Source of the DNA: Sclerurus mexicanus
Lineage: Eukaryota; Chordata; Aves; Passeriformes; Furnariidae
Direction: 5' to 3'
Length of the DNA stretch: 64,000 nt
Assembly: GCA_013396755.1 (NCBI GenBank)
Contig: VWZF01003703.1
Span: 1,585,518 to 1,649,517, forward strand
In this document: positions 10,101 through 22,386 of the stretch, one piece after another
How positions within the stretch are numbered: position 1 is the first letter of the stretch
Layout: each line of letters starts with the position of its first letter
Notes under the pieces: generated by a model
What the model was told of the DNA's origin: nothing
Databases searched by the model: none
Seen by the model: only the letters and a program-made list of their open reading frames with translations
Made by a program: the position numbers and the translations under genes

Positions 10101-13100
10101 GGAAAAATCCAGCTGGAAGTCCTTCAGGGGACAGACTGATACAGAGTAGCTTTACAAATAATAAAATTACAAGTGAGTGTTCAGGGTCCAAGGAGGTATT
10201 TTTGCACAGGCTATCAGAGTGCCCTTGGATATCTAAGTGAATCCAATCCTCTGAGTCACAGCTGAACAGGAATTGCACAGGCTCATTTAATATCTAAGCT
10301 TTGGGTAATTTGTGACTGGAAAAAGACTAAGTTTGCTGCAAGATTCTCATCTATCTGCTCTGGTTTGCCCTGAAAATACCAGCCCTGAAGGATCCCCTTC
10401 CATTATCCAAGATTCTGCTTGTTAAGGAAAAAGACAATAATCCCCCTTGCTGCTGGGAAGCAGCCAGGAGGACAAAACACCAGAAAAACCTTAGAGATGC
10501 ACACCTTGGAAATGTGTCATTTTCTTGGATTTGTTTTTTTTTTAACTTGAGGATTTCAGTTTACAAATGGGCCTTTTGGTGCGGGATCTTCTGTCTCAGC
10601 TCCAAGCAGGCTGAAACAGAAAGTCTCTTTTAATGCTGGCCATGAAAAATACTCATTTCCCTGGGATTACCTCATTCAGTTGTGTAAGAGCAGAGTCCAG
10701 TAACAAGTATTTGCATTATCTGCTCTTTATTTCATAGGCAGCCTTTTATTTCCCTGCCAACTTTTAGGTTCAGCTCTGAAATGTGTGTATTTCTCAGTGC
10801 AACAGCACTGACTTGTTCTTCCCTGGGGTTTGGATGTGATGCTCTTCAGAGGAGCAGGAGGGGAGCTGTGGCTGTTTGCACCAGAGTGCAGAGCAGGACC
10901 CAGAGCAAACAGAGTTTGTGTTTCTCTAGCCCTGGGCCCTCCTGTGCCCACCCCCTTCCTCCCAGGAAGTTATTAACAGCATAAGGTGGGCAATGTCCTG
11001 TACCCACCTGCCTGGAGTGCCTACACGGAATTGTAAACTGCAGGGAAGGGGATAAATTGCTTTAGTCACTTGTTCTACTTTCATAAAACCCCTCCTGAAG
11101 CTTTAGGATGAGGCAAGGCCAGTGTGGAGCTGGAGCCAGATCCCACCGTGAAAGGGGTGGAGGAAACAGGATGAGCTCAGATTTTTTAATTCCTTTCTTC
11201 TTTCCCTCCTCATTCTCCCCTTCTCCTGCCCCTTTTTGTGTGTTGCCTAAAATACTGTCCTCAAAATGACAGAGGCTGTGACAGGAGGGGACATTCGGCA
11301 GAGCAAAATGGCAAAGACTGACTTTCTGAAATGCCAAAGAATCAGTAATTAAATGAAATTATATGAAAGAAGGGTCTAATCTCTCACAATAATCACTGCA
11401 CTTGAGTCTAAGTTGCTAATTATTGTAAAGCTACACAAGAGGAGTTATTGCAATGGTTTGTAACATTCCTAATTTGATCAAATTTGGGTATTTTTAAGCA
11501 CAGCGACCCAGACTTACTCCTTTTGGGGTGATCACTGCAGATGAGAGAACCTGAAATAGCCAGGACTTGAAAAGAATAAGTAACTCTGTGTTTTTGAAGC
11601 AGATATTTTTGAAGCAGATATTGTCTCTTCATTTGCACCAACTCCACCACAGTACTGCTAGTAGGTACCACTACTACTGTACTACTACAGCCTAGAAGGC
11701 TTTCAAGTGGTGCTGCACAGCTAAAATACAGATTGAGCTGGCTGGGCTCCTTGGAGCTCGCTGGAGAGAAGGTCCATTTGGCATGAAACCATCATAAATT
11801 TACAAAAGTATTTGTAGTTTTGAAGAAAACAATCACTTTTCTTTCCCATTTATTTCCTTCTATCATCTGTAAACCATCCCAGAGTGCGAGTTCCTCGGAG
11901 CTCAGGGATATCTGAAGGCAGCCAAAGATGAAAGTGTCCAAAAGAGAAGAAAACAAGTGAGTAATTCATTTTTCCACTGAATATCTGGGTCACGGGGCTC
12001 CAAATTCTTGCAGCTTTCATGGCAGATTTTTGGTGCTGTGGAGGCCAAACCAGCAACTTCAGAGCAGCTTCACTGCAGGTCCCAAAGGAGGGAGTCAGTC
12101 TACAATCAGTTTGCAATCAGTTTACACTCAGTTTGCCCTGCTCTCACAGAAAGGGGGATCCCTCTCTCACCCCCAGCTGCAGGTTTCCCTCTCTTCTCCT
12201 CTGGGTTTCCCACCAGCAGTTTCCCCCTCATTCCAGTTTTTTAAGCATGGAAAAGCTGGCACTGTGCAGAGGAGGGAGAGCTGTCCCTGCCATGGGTTCT
12301 GCCTTTCCCACTCTAAAGGGGGTAAAATGTTTTAATTGACTTCAAATATTAGGACCAGAGTTTGGCATTGCAATGTTTTGTGTCTAGGTGAGGGTGTGAA
12401 GAGAAATATACATCTGAAAAATGGGATTTTCTAGTTCAATTTCAGCAAATGATGCAGTTTAGCCACAAGATAACCTGGTTTTACCTTTAGCCTTCACCCT
12501 CCTATTCCTAAATTATGATTTCCAGGACAGCTTGGGATGGGAAACTGCTACATCAGTGTTTTGAAAGCTTCCCTCTTGACTCTTGGGATCTTCAGCTGGC
12601 ATAAACTAAGGCTTTTCTTATCAAAAGTGTATTTTAAAGTGCAGCTGTCAACAGTTCCATGAGCTGCTGTTTCCTAGAGGATCTTCACCGAAGAAAAAAG
12701 AAGGGACAACAAAAAGCAACCAGCAAGGTAGGAATTATTCCATGTTTGGCATATCTCTGCTATTTTTTTTGCCAGGAAAGAAAAGCCCTGAAGTCTCATT
12801 TTACCTGAACTTGAAAGATCCTTCCCATCAACAGAGTGGGGACTGTCTCCACTCCTGTTTCCAATTACCACAGTTTCACCAGCTAGCGGGCTAATAATGT
12901 TAGTTTTAAATTACAATGCTTATTATTAAATTCCATGATAAAATTATCCTGGTTTATGAGATCCAGTAATATAGTAACCAATAGGAAATTTGCCTTCTTA
13001 GAGAAAGATTATTAAAACTCAGACAAACCAAATAAACCCCAAACCCCCACATTTCTGTCTCTTGCCTTCACCTAATACAGCACATTCCTTCCAGGAAATT

Positions 13101-15050
13101 CTTTTCATTTTTTCCCAGTGGAGGACAGGAAAGAAGGAAGTGACCACGTTTAGTACTTTTCTCCCCTTGTTTTCATAGAGCATGCAAAGAAAAAGGGGAA
13201 ATAAACTGCAGAGAGTGGTTACAGTGAGCTCTTCACAGCTGGGAGGAAATGAGGAATTTCACTTCTCTATAACAAACCAACTAATTTCCTTCCTATATTG
13301 AGGCAGTTGGATAATGGGGGCTGGAAGGATCCCTTTCCTTCCCTACAACCTAGAGTAACTCACAAATATTCAGCTGGGAAGGGGATCTGCATCAATCTCT
13401 TCCTACTGGTATCTCTTCCCTAGGGAATTGCAGTGCTGCCAGCTTGTTCTTCAGCCAGGCACAAGCATTTATATGTGTAAATATATCCATATATCCATAT
13501 GCAAACTGCCGGGAAATACAGAAGGAGCACTTGTCCGTTTGGAGAGAAGTATAAAATAACACAAAAGGTTCCTGTCACGGGTGTCTGCAGGGATTTCATA
13601 GGAAACCTGAATGTCCCACGAGCACGTCCGTGCTCAGCACCTAATAAATGATGTGTAATGACATATTTGGGAATGATGATGAGAACAGAGAGTTACCTGA
13701 AGGCTGTGGGTCCAGGTAAATCCGTGGCAGGATTCCCAGGCATGGTTAACGCTGTCTTTCAGCCTTGCATTACACCAAAGTGTGAGTTTTGACACAGTAT
13801 TTGGCGTTTTGTCAGATTAATTTGGAAACTATTTTGATCTGTTTAATATCATGTGCAGCTCAAACAGACTTCAGATTGTTCTGAAACTGCTGCCAGGTGG
13901 GATATATGAGAGAGACTGAGGGTCAAGTTTGGTGTTGTAAGGACTGCGACAGCACATCCTAAGCTTTTTAGGCTGGCTCAGACTTTCTTTCTTGAAAGGG
14001 AAGATTTGACACTACACTGCGTTATTCCCAGTTTTAGGAGCGAGGGGCTGGATCGTACGTGCCGTGCAGCTGCTGGAGGACAAGTGTTGTAAGATGTCCA
14101 GAGCCATAGGGAGGATCCAGTGGGATCCAGTGCACCCCGGGCGGGCTCCCCGGGACGGGCTGTCCCTGCGGCTGCTCCTGCCCCTTTCTGCCACTTCACT
14201 TTGACCGGTTTTGGGAAGATAGAGGCGTGTTTTCTGATGGGAACTGCGATGCTTTTAGATGAAGCTCTCGGCCTGTGGAAGGGGCGGTGGGACAGCAGCT
14301 CCTGAGGGGACCCGGGTGCCCCTGAGGGGACTGGGTGTCCCTGAGGATGGGATGATGGCACAGTAGCCCCTGAGGGGGATCGGGTGTCCCTGAGGGAGGG
14401 ATGGTGGGACAGTGGTACCCTGAGGGGACCCGGGTGTCCCTGAGGGGACCGGGTGTCCCCGAGGGAGGGATGGTGGGACATTGATGCCCCGAAGGAGGGA
14501 TGGTGGGACAGTGGTGCCCTGAGGGGACTCGGGTGTCCCTGAGGATGGGATGANATGGTGGGACAGTGGTGCCCTGAGGGGACCCGGGTGTCCCTGAGGG
14601 GACTGGGTGTCCCTGAGGCAGGGATGGTGGGACATTGATACCCTGAGGGAGGGATGGTGGGACAGTGGTGCCCTGAGGGGACCGGGTGCCCTCTGAGGGG
14701 AGAGGCAGCGGGACAGCAGCCCCTGAGAGGAGCGGGAGGGCGCTAACCTCGGCTGTAGATAACACCACCACCACGGCAATAATTCCGCTCCCCGCACTCC
14801 CGCCCCACACCCTTACCTTCAGGGTGGCCTTGCGGACCTGCCCCAGCGCCCGCAGCGCCGCGGGCGATGCCGCCCGGCAGTTCCCGTAGTGCAGGGCCAG
14901 CCTGGCGGCCGCCGCCGCCCGCCGGCTCCCGGGCGGCAGCTCCCGGCCCTCCGCGGGCAGCAGCAGCAGCAGCAGCAGGAGCAGGAGGAGCAGGACGAGG
15001 GAGGAGGGCGGCGAGGTGCGGAGCCCCGGCACGGTGCGGAGCCCCGGCAT
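7118..15050 (-). CDS. RARRES1: RARRES1 (ovocalyxin-32 homologue), complete six-exon gene
   Basis: A latexin-family, cystatin-fold protein. The mammalian form is a retinoid-responsive membrane/secreted protein, and the chicken form is the eggshell and cuticle protein ovocalyxin-32. Coding exons, in order of translation: 15050-14817, 9967-9905, 9120-8946, 8295-8159, 7429-7367 and 7276-7118 (stop). All borders are GT-AG and the phases close, giving 276 residues (human 294). Residues 18-31 form a hydrophobic signal or anchor with 12 consecutive leucines. The first cystatin-like half spans about 48-150 (ALHYGN, then GHKYYL) and the second about 160-250 (IMWEKSTEDLGYF, then DDFIEFDYTVLLHE and WLPGRPLKVK). 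Cysteines lie at 58, 105, 124, 229 and 247. I chose ATG 15050-15048; the in-frame GTG 21 bases upstream is not a plausible start. Secretion versus membrane anchoring cannot be settled from sequence. Confidence 0.95.
14283..14735. repeat. GC-rich minisatellite in RARRES1 intron 1
   Basis: A tandem array built from two alternating modules, one of about 20 bases (CCTGAGGGGACCCGGGTGTC) and one of about 30 bases containing GAGGGATGGTGGGACAGTGG. A larger unit of roughly 150 bases is suggested by the recurrence of GGGACATTGAT near 14474 and 14630. An ambiguous base at 14554 lies inside it. The array abuts the RARRES1 CpG island and ends about 80 bases before the exon 1 donor. Confidence 0.85.
14961..14990 (-). 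repeat. RARRES1: CTG trinucleotide run encoding poly-leucine in RARRES1
   Basis: On the minus strand, 12 leucine codons, of which the last seven are perfect CTG repeats. They form the hydrophobic core of the signal or anchor (residues 20-31). Confidence 0.85.
15015..15050 (-). repeat. RARRES1: 18-base tandem duplication at the RARRES1 start codon
   Basis: Two back-to-back 18-base copies on the minus strand, differing at one base: the first copy begins with ATG and the second with GTG. They encode MPGLRT followed by VPGLRT. Confidence 0.85.
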
Positions 15051-15274
15051 GGTGCGGGAGGCGGCGGGCACTGGGGCGGCCCCGCACGCAGCCCGCTCTA
15101 ATAGCGGGGCCCGTCCCGCCGCCCGCAGAGCCCCGCGCCGGCCGGCTCTGCCCTGCCCTGCCCTCCCTCAGCCCTCCCACCTGCCCGGGGGCGGACGGGG
15201 AGCGCTCGGAGCGGGGGCAGAGGTCCTGCCGTGGGGACAGGGGGGCTGGAGGGGCCGAGGGGACACCTGGGAGG

Positions 15275-15955
15275 NNNNNNNNNNNNNNNNNNNNNNNNNN
15301 NNNNNNNNNNNNNNNNNNNNNNNNNNNNNNNNNNNNNNNNNNNNNNNNNNNNNNNNNNNNNNNNNNNNNNNNNNNNNNNNNNNNNNNNNNNNNNNNNNNN
15401 NNNNNNNNNNNNNNNNNNNNNNNNNNNNNNNNNNNNNNNNNNNNNNNNNNNNNNNNNNNNNNNNNNNNNNNNNNNNNNNNNNNNNNNNNNNNNNNNNNNN
15501 NNNNNNNNNNNNNNNNNNNNNNNNNNNNNNNNNNNNNNNNNNNNNNNNNNNNNNNNNNNNNNNNNNNNNNNNNNNNNNNNNNNNNNNNNNNNNNNNNNNN
15601 NNNNNNNNNNNNNNNNNNNNNNNNNNNNNNNNNNNNNNNNNNNNNNNNNNNNNNNNNNNNNNNNNNNNNNNNNNNNNNNNNNNNNNNNNNNNNNNNNNNN
15701 NNNNNNNNNNNNNNNNNNNNNNNNNNNNNNNNNNNNNNNNNNNNNNNNNNNNNNNNNNNNNNNNNNNNNNNNNNNNNNNNNNNNNNNNNNNNNNNNNNNN
15801 NNNNNNNNNNNNNNNNNNNNNNNNNNNNNNNNNNNNNNNNNNNNNNNNNNNNNNNNNNNNNNNNNNNNNNNNNNNNNNNNNNNNNNNNNNNNNNNNNNNN
15901 NNNNNNNNNNNNNNNNNNNNNNNNNNNNNNNNNNNNNNNNNNNNNNNNNNNNNNN
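15275..15955. other. Assembly gap of 681 N
   Basis: A run of N between the RARRES1 CpG island and a 38-base minisatellite. The position suggests a GC-rich repeat that was not assembled; the true length is unknown. Confidence 0.98.
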
Positions 15956-16240
15956 TGTTTTAGGAGACCTGGGGATTCTGAGGGAACAGGAGCTGTTTTA
16001 GGAGACCTGGGGATTCTGAGGGAACAGGAGCTGTTTTAGGAGACCTGGGGATTCTGAGGGAACTGGAGTTGTTTTAGGAGACCTGGGGATCCTGAGGGAA
16101 CAGGAGCTGTTTTAGGAGACCTGGGGATTCTGAGGGAACAGGAGCTGTTTTAGGGAGCTGGGGATTCTGAGGGAACTGGAGTTGTTTTAGGAGACCTGGG
16201 GATCCTGAGGGAACAGGAGCTGTTTTAGGGAGCTGGGGAG
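15956..16240. repeat. 38-base minisatellite upstream of RARRES1
   Basis: About seven to eight copies of a unit beginning TGTTTTAGGAGACCTGGGG and continuing with ATTCTGAGGGAACAGGAGC. Some copies are shortened at TTTAGGGAGCTGGGG, and some carry AACTGGAGT. The array starts at the gap edge, so it probably extends into it. Confidence 0.93.
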
Positions 16241-18382
16241 GTTAAGAGGGGTTGGGGGCTCCGAGGGCAGGCAGGGTTTTCTGGAGGGCTGGGGGTCCTC
16301 AGACAATCCCAGTGCCCCAGCCTGCTGCTCCCAGACGGGAGTGCCATGGGAATGACAGAGATCAGAGCAAAAACAGGTAATTATTTGCAGAAGCGCAGTT
16401 AGCTCCTTCTCAGCGTTACAACAACTCAACACTTCCCAAAATTACAGAGGCTCCTTCAGACCCAGACGTGTTTTCCCTGGGACACAGCTGAAATATTCCA
16501 AATGCTGTGCACAAGAAGCAGAGGGAAGCATTCCTCCCTGAAATAAATCTCACTGAGTGAAGCTTTTTGGAACTACTGTGGTCATATCTCTTCTAACGTG
16601 AAGAAAATGAACTGAGACAGCAGCCAGATTCCCTTAAGATGATTTCTGGGATACAAGTGGGCTTGTTGCCTTGTTACTCCTGGAAGCATCTCTTTTGGAG
16701 AGGCTCAGTGTGGTAAAATGTAAAAGACTGCAACACTTCCTGTGTTAAAAATGCTGGGTTTAATGACCTGCTCTATGACCATCGAGCAGACGGTGATTTG
16801 CATGTGCAGCTGGGAATCTATTTTTGTGCTTCTGGATGTGTATTGGGGCATAGTTCTAGGCTGGGACCTCAAAGAAGTGAGTCAGAACTCTGGTTGAAGA
16901 CTCAAACTGTCTCCTGTGGAGCTTTAAGTCTCTTTTTATTACCGTAATGCTTTTTCATAGAACTTCAAATTCAGCATTTCTGAGGCTTTCCTCAGTGAGG
17001 GAAATTACTACAATTTTTACATTATTACAATGGAGGTATAATATCGTTCTTTATTACACTGTTTTCTGTGCCACCCAGCTCAATAAATTGCCCCAATTTT
17101 GTGGGTGATTATGATTTTCCTTCCTGAAATATATTCTGTAATTAAGAGTTTGTGTCTTCTCATCCATGTATCACACATGCCAGGCTGGATGGGGCTTGGA
17201 GCGACCTGGACTAGTGGAAGGTGTCCCTGTCTGGTGCAGAATTTAGGAGAGGGAGAAGGCTAATTTTTTTCCTCATTGGCACACTTGCCATGTTTGATAG
17301 TTTCTGTTTAGCTGGAAGGAACCAAGATCCAGCCTTTTCTCATTCATCCTCTCTGTGTTGACAGCTCCAATGTTCCTTTTGAAACGAAATCCAAAGGGTG
17401 ATTCTCCTCAGCCGACACCGGAGGGGTTTGGGCAGTGCCAATGGTTTCCTGATGTTCATTTCATGCCCTTGCAGCGGCAGCCTGGATGCAGGATGAGCCC
17501 TGGGGATTTCCTGGGAGCAGAGGAAACACAGGTCCATGGAAGGCAAGCAGCGAGGTGGAGCAGGGATCTCCGGTGAGGAAAGCTTTGTGCAGGATGTAGG
17601 GAGGGTGGGGTGGGAGGAGGTGAGGGCTGAGAGGGAGCAGCTCCTCCCGCTCCTGTGAGTGGCAGCTGCTCCAGGGAAGGAGTGAAACCCACCCTGCACA
17701 GAGCCTTCACACTCACAGCTTTGCTGCTTTGGGTTTGGCGGCAGCTCAGAGGCTCAAATGGGAGGTAAGAGCTTCAAAAGACGTAAAACCTTGTACACCC
17801 AGCTTTGTCACTCCTGCTGGAAAAGCCTGCAAGCCCCTGACGGCTCAGAGCTGAGCCTTGAGGTGCTGACCCCATCCCTGACTTTCCGTGCACTTCCCTT
17901 TCCCTCGCGTCCTCCTCCTTTTCCTGCCCTTTTGGTCAGTGATAGGGCTGTTTCCTTCCTCCCGAGGGCAGCGAGCAGGCTGTGAGACCCGAGGGGAGGA
18001 TCAGTGTGCCCAGGGCAGGGAACCTGTGTCACAAAGCAGGGACATTCCATGGCAATGTTCTAGGTTTCTGCAGACATGCTGCTGCAATTTGCTGTTGATC
18101 CAACCTGACTGTGAATTTACAGAACAATTTGACTCAGGGAAAGCAAAAGCTCGGATGCTGAACAGGTCCAGGTCAGGGCTGGGAGGATGTTTGTAAACAC
18201 GTACAAGCACAGCTTTTGCTGCTTCCATAATATTTAGAAAAGGTATTTATTTTAAGCGCTGGGGTTTGTTGACCCTTAAAAGCTGGAAGTGCATCCTCCC
18301 AACAGCCAGGCCTCAAGGTAGGCTGGTTCAGAATCTTGGGTGACCGCAAAATGAAGCTCTGCAACATGTAAGACTGGACTAA
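16241..18382. other. Intergenic DNA upstream of RARRES1, no gene seen
   Basis: Unique-looking sequence with one short CR1 remnant at 17180-17236. Open frames near 17340-17720 have no recognisable domain and no supporting splice pattern. Confidence 0.5.
17180..17236 (+). mobile_element. CR1 LINE remnant
   Basis: A short internal piece, GGATGGGGCTTGGAG followed by GGAAGGTGTCCCTGTC, with no 3' tail. Confidence 0.7.
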
Positions 18383-18828
18383 AGGAGCTGAAGTGAGTGT
18401 TCCAACCTGTTGGAGGGGTCCAGAGGAGGCACCAAGTTGGTCAGAAGGATGGAGCAGCTCTGCTGTGAGGAAATCCTGGGAGAGCTGGGATTGTTGTGCT
18501 TGGAGAAGAGAAGCTTCAGGGTGACCTCACTGTGACCTTCCAGGACTTGAAGAAGCTACAAGAAAGATGGAAGAGAGACTGTTCACAAGGGCCTGGAGGG
18601 ACAGGACAAGGGGAAAGAGCTTTCCACTGTCAGAGGGCAGGGACAGATGGGATACTGAGAAGAAATCCTTCCCTGTGAGGGTGCCCAGAGAAGCTGTGGC
18701 TGCCCTTGGAACCCTGGAAGTGTCCAAGGCCAGCTTGGACAGTGGAAGGTGTCCCTGCCCCTGACAGGGGGTGGGACTGGCTGAGCTTTAAGGTCCTTCC
18801 AACCCAAACCATCCCATGATTCCATACA
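18383..18828 (+). mobile_element. CR1 LINE 3' fragment, long
   Basis: About 445 bases from GGTCCAGAGGAGGCACCAAG to the terminal CCAACCCAAACCATCCCATG. A short deletion removes the usual GGTGGGCAGGCCCTGGC. Confidence 0.9.
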
Positions 18829-20021
18829 TTCTAGTTCATTACGATGTGGTGCATGTTGGTTTTGTCCTTCTACAGCACTTTTCCCTCTCGTGCCAGTTCA
18901 CTTGGTCCAGGCTCAGAGAGGACGGTGCTGGTGTCAGCCCCATGTCACTGAGCCTCTCCCTCTGCCCTGCTCAGTCCCTCTTCAGGAACCAGGACGCTCT
19001 GGGATGTTTCCCCAGGCTGGGATCGTGAGGCTGTTTCTGTCACGCTTGTGTCACAGCTCACTTGCATCCTTTGGAATTGGGAACCAGGGTTGTTTCAGGC
19101 AGCTGGTCTAGAAAGCATTCTGAGGTTTGCATTTTCATACATCAAATGCTTGTTTAGAGGCCAGTTATTCCTAATTTGTTTCATATTTGAAGGCTATTTC
19201 CATACCCTTTGTATAGAACAGACCTCACTGGCTCATAATCACTACCAGATGACTGTAATATAATACAACGAATTTGGACAAAAGTCAGTTTATTTTGTTG
19301 TGCAACTTTTCCACTTTTATCTTCACCATCTTGCTGTAGTTAAGAACCAGCTCTGTTCCTTGATTTTTAACTGAATTGTTTAGGGCTTTTTTTTTTACCC
19401 TCATCAATAATTATCACTTGATTTATTCTCCATAATTAATCCCAAGAGTTTATTTTTAATTAGTCTCCAAATATTCCTCTGGATAAATCGAGGATAGGTG
19501 ATCTTTGGATGCATTGCTGGGCTGACCTTGCCTGTAGGCATAAAAATCTGTATGTTGGTTTAGTGTGGCTCATCTTTTTCAGGGTAATTTGGTTTCGAAG
19601 GCTTCTGATTATTTTTAAGTCAAGGACAGGATTCTTTTTTAAAGAGAAACATTTATGTTCAGTGTCAGCAGAGACAGATCCTGTTCTTTTTACAAAAGGG
19701 CAAGTTATGTTCAAGCCAAAATAATTCTCTTATGTTTTGAGAGTGTAGACAAGTTTTCTAAAAACCTGTTTATCATAAGATTGGCCAAGTGGGAATTTTG
19801 CTGTAATAGCTCCATAGGGAACTAGGGAAAAATAAACAAGAAGAAAGAAATCAGTCAAAGGCTAGAAATAGTGTCTGTGACATGAATTGCCATCCAGGCC
19901 TTTCACTGGCCTCCTGTTACACTTCTGGTTTGGACCAAATCTGTGAGAGCCAGGAAATGAAAAGTGCAAGGCCATGAAAACCACCAATTAAATCCCCATT
20001 GTTTGGGTCAATACAGGAGTG

Positions 20022-20375
20022 ATCACAGAATTCCACAAGGGCTTGGGTTGGAAGGGCCCTCAATAACATCCAGTGCCCCCCCTGCCATGGGCAGGGTCAC
20101 CTCCCACCCGCCCAGGTGGCTCCAAGCCCCATCCAACCTGGCCTTGGACACTTCCAGGGATCCAGGGGCAGCCACAGCTTCTCTGGGCACCCTGTGCCAG
20201 GGCCTGCCCACCCTCCCAGCCAGGAATTGCTTCCCCATATCCCATCTCACCCTGCCCTCTGGCAGTGGGAAGCCATTCCCTGTGTCCTGTCCCTCCACCC
20301 CTTGGAAATAGTCTCTTTCCATCTTCTTGTGTCTCCCTTCAAGTCCTGCAAGGCCACAATTATGTCACCTTGAAC
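20022..20375 (-). mobile_element. CR1 LINE 3' fragment
   Basis: A reversed copy running from GGGTTGGAAGGGCCC to the region antisense to the usual GCTACAAGAAAGATGGAGAG. Confidence 0.9.
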
Positions 20376-22323
20376 ACTTGCCTTGCAAGGGACAATATTT
20401 GTGTCAGTCAGGAGGGTTTGGTAACCCCTTCTGGCCAAAAACCTGCAAGGTGGTTGGTGCTGTTTCCATTAGTTTGTACATTTTTGCGTTGGTTTTACAC
20501 TGTGTGCCAACATCCTGAAATCCACAAGCAGGTTTCAGAGCTCTCTTAGCTGTTTCCCCTTTACAGTGAGCTCTCCATCAGGATTTCTGCTCTCCTTACT
20601 TGGAGGCCACTCCAGTCCAAAATTTTCATGTGAGTACCTCTAATGTCCCACTGTACCCTCTTTCCCTCAGGTGTTTGAAACCACATGGCATTTCATTCAA
20701 ATTGCTGTTTATCTTTACTGTGTCAAATCAGTACTTGTTCCCTGTCAAATGTTTTGTGCTGATAAAACCCTTTGGGGACCCAGTGAAACCGAAGCACAGA
20801 AACTCTCAAGCACATGAGCATTTGCAGGATCCTCTTTCATTGGACTTCCCCAAATTCAGTTTTGCTAAGAAATTGGAAACTCTATGAAATGACCTAAGCC
20901 CAAGGAAAGTGAAAGGACATGTGTTATAAACAGAGGCAGTAAGTAATTGCAGATTATCACTGTTACTCTGACATTAAAAGGAGACACAGAGCATTTTGCA
21001 AAGCTATTTGGATCATTTTCTTTTGCTCCTGGAACTGGTATGGAGCAGAGAAATCATTACAGACAATTCAAACAAATTCAACAGCAAATAAATCCCTTAC
21101 ATGCCCAGAGATACCATCAGGCGAAGCCCAGAATAAACACAAGCAATAAATAATACCTATTAATACACTGAAATCCCCATTCTGCCCTGTCAGACTGTAA
21201 CAAATGGACCTGGGGCACATGCTCAGGCCTGTTTGAAAATAAACAGCAATTAAAGCAGCCGTGAGAGCTGAAATGCTGATTGGAATATGGGCCTGCTGGA
21301 GGGTTTGTGCCACTGAGGGCTGTCACAGAGGAGCTCAGCTTGGCTCTTGGGCAGCTCTTGCAGCAGCTCTGCCTCTCCAGGGGTGTTGGGACAGTGCTCC
21401 ACATCCGAAAAATGAAGCCCCTAAAGCACAGCTTAAATGAAATTCCTCCTGGCAGATCCTGGAGGATGCTGAGACACAACTCCTTGCCCCACACGCCATT
21501 TTATTTTGTTTGAGCCAACATTTACTTACCTGATACCAATAAAAATCCCCTTGAAATACGGGCTGTTTTTGGCAGGGAATTTGTAAAGATTCAGCGTATG
21601 TCACTATGAAACAACGATTGCAACAGAGCAGTAACTTGTGTTTAATTGCACAATGTTTAAAGAAGGCATTAAATATTTGCACAACAAAGGGATGACGGCT
21701 CAGGGACTGTTTTAAAGAAGGTGAGCACAAGTGAGGGAATTCCACAGCATTGTCTCAAAACCACCTTTCTTGCCAGGTGACTTGTTTGAAAGGGCCCCTC
21801 AGAACGGAAACACGTTTTCAGTGTCTTGCTCACTGTGCTCTCCTTGTGACCTCTGCTCTCTCTGCCCTTTGCAGGGATTTTTCTGGGCATCTGCCCTCTC
21901 TGGAGCTGTGGGTGCTGAGCTTCAGGACCCCCATGCCTGTAATTGAAACCCAAAATGGGCAAAACACTGGCAGAAAGAAGCCCAGGAGGGTCAGCCCTGC
22001 ACTGTCTCTGAGCAGAGCTAGAAGGTGCTCCTAATGATTTTATTTCATAGTTTCTGACATCTCTCAGGCAAAAGATGAAACACACCCCAATATTCCTCAT
22101 TGAAACCTTCCCTTGAGTAGCTGGGATTGTTATTTGGAAAACAGAATTTACGGTTAGCTCTCTGGCAAGAGGAAGTTCTGTTGCATGGAGGTGATTCAGA
22201 GATTTATGGATTCATCTGTGGCATTTTTTCTTCGCAAACCAAATTTTGTATTTACTTTTTAAAAGATTTGCTCAAGATTAAACACTGTAATTTGCATTTA
22301 TGTTAGTAGATATATATATATGT

Positions 22324-22386
22324 ATTATTCAAAGGTTGGACTTGATGCCAATGAAGGTCTTTTCCAACCTTAATGATTCTGTGACT
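22324..22386 (+). mobile_element. CR1 LINE 3' terminus
   Basis: Only the last 60 bases remain: AAAGGTTGGACTTGATGCC to CCAACCTTAATGATTCTGTG. Confidence 0.75.

Larger units (their letters stand above)
14740..15274 (-). promoter_or_regulatory. RARRES1: RARRES1 CpG island and promoter region
   Basis: Very GC- and CpG-rich sequence spanning the exon 1 donor, the coding part of exon 1, and about 220 bases upstream of the ATG before an assembly gap. A weak TATA-like CTATTAGA on the minus strand lies about 50 bases upstream of the ATG (near 15095-15104). I cannot place the transcription start. Part of the promoter is probably inside the gap. Confidence 0.6.

Noticed and set aside
14196..15071. 291-residue minus-strand open frame starting upstream of RARRES1
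   Set aside because: Only the first part is real (exon 1). The rest reads through the donor at 14816 into the intronic minisatellite, whose regular units happen to lack stops.
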